NCBI GenBank assembly: GCA_028712015.1 | Contig: JAQTRB010000080.1 | Location: forward strand, 1 to 6,963 | Direction of reading: 5' to 3' | Length of the DNA stretch: 6,963 nt | Source: Syntrophales bacterium | GTDB lineage: Bacteria > Desulfobacterota > Syntrophia > Syntrophales > UBA5619 | Part shown: positions 6,788 through 6,963 of the stretch, in pieces | Layout: the number at the start of each line of letters is the position of its first letter | Numbering within the stretch: the stretch's first letter is position 1 | Notes under the pieces: generated by a model | Database searches by the model: none | What the model was told of the DNA's origin: nothing | What the model saw: the letters and a program-made list of their open reading frames with translations, nothing else | Translations under genes and position numbers: made by a program

Positions 6788-6830
6788 GCCGGAAAAAGGC
6801 CGCACCAACAAGAGATGCGACCTTTTCGGC
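6788..6830 (-). promoter_or_regulatory. Large bulged hairpin in the 5' leader of the transporter mRNA
   Basis: On the plus strand GCCGGAAAAAGGCCGCA (6788-6804) faces TGCGACCTTTTCGGC (6816-6830) across an 11-base loop. Read on the minus strand this gives a stem of about 15 pairs with one wobble pair and a two-base bulge. Its outer edge sits where the predicted transcript begins (about 6830), so the mRNA would start with the stem. There is no T-run after it in either direction, so a terminator is unlikely. It could stabilise the 5' end or regulate translation of the transporter. Confidence 0.5.
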
Positions 6831-6836
6831 GGTGGG

Positions 6837-6865
6837 ATCATACCAGAACACGGTATCCGTGTCGA
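6837..6865 (-). promoter_or_regulatory. Extended -10 sigma-70-like promoter of the transporter gene
   Basis: Reading the minus strand, TCGACA (6865-6860; 5 of 6 to the -35 consensus) is followed after 17 bases by TATGAT (6842-6837; 5 of 6 to the -10 consensus), with a TG dinucleotide in the extended -10 position. Transcription would start near 6830, giving a leader of about 94 bases before the ATG at 6736. This is the best promoter match in the window, though it was found by eye. Confidence 0.6.
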
Positions 6866-6916
6866 GATCATGGAAATGAGGCCGCGGAAGACCATCCTTC
6901 CTTGTCGTGGAATGGT

Positions 6917-6930
6917 TGAAACACATTTCA
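6917..6930. promoter_or_regulatory. Perfect 14-bp dyad upstream of the transporter promoter
   Basis: TGAAA-CACA-TTTCA is a perfect inverted repeat with its centre about 93 bases upstream of the predicted start near 6830. A further TTTCAA at 6939-6944 is an inverted copy of TTGAAA at 6916-6921. This is a plausible regulator site. It does not match the standard CRP (TGTGA-N6-TCACA) or FNR (TTGAT-N4-ATCAA) sequence. It may equally serve a gene beyond the window end. Confidence 0.3.
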
Positions 6931-6963
6931 CTACTGGATTTCAAATGGGAATGGTGGTAAATA

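Noticed and set aside
6219..6944. A 241-residue minus-strand frame covering the transporter leader and the start of its coding region
   Set aside because: It begins at a TTG without a ribosome site and runs out of frame through the transporter, where it becomes Arg/Gly-rich with no motif. Its first part covers the predicted promoter and hairpin.

Overview
The window is a GC-rich stretch of bacterial chromosome with a strong G/C preference at third codon positions. It carries five protein genes and no RNA genes, insertion sequences, CRISPR arrays or prophage genes that I can see. The lineage cannot be fixed from the sequence alone. A GC-rich anaerobic Gram-negative, such as a member of the former Deltaproteobacteria, is a guess from the overall look of the proteins.

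Layout. The plus strand begins inside the C-terminal part of an M24 ('pita-bread') metallopeptidase-like protein (1-387). A spacer of about 220 bases with no convincing gene follows. Next is a complete DedA/VTT-superfamily membrane protein of the YqaA type (612-1226). A 178-base spacer holds a good sigma-70-like promoter and then a two-gene DNA-repair cassette: a DEAH-type helicase with a C-terminal DUF1998 zinc-binding domain (mrfA-like, 1405-3768) and a DEDDh exonuclease with TPR repeats (mrfB-like, 3877-5196). On the minus strand, convergent with this cassette, lies a DASS/SLC13-type anion:cation symporter (5279-6736). Upstream of it are a well-formed promoter, a large 5'-UTR hairpin and a short dyad. 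The window ends before the next gene.

How the parts work together. The helicase and exonuclease match the MrfA/MrfB (YprA/YprB) pair. In Bacillus subtilis this pair acts in one RecA-independent, nucleotide-excision-like pathway for mitomycin C damage: a 3'-to-5' helicase plus a DnaQ-like exonuclease. All helicase motifs, the DUF1998 cysteine cluster and the five exonuclease catalytic residues are intact here, so the pair looks functional. The M24 protein, the YqaA protein and the transporter have no evident mechanistic link to it.

Most notable points: the mrfA-like gene appears to be read from a leaderless transcript, with the -10 box only six bases before the ATG and no Shine-Dalgarno sequence. 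Direct and inverted repeats overlap its -35 box. A hairpin separates the helicase and exonuclease genes. The transporter has a strong predicted promoter whose transcript would begin with a long bulged hairpin.
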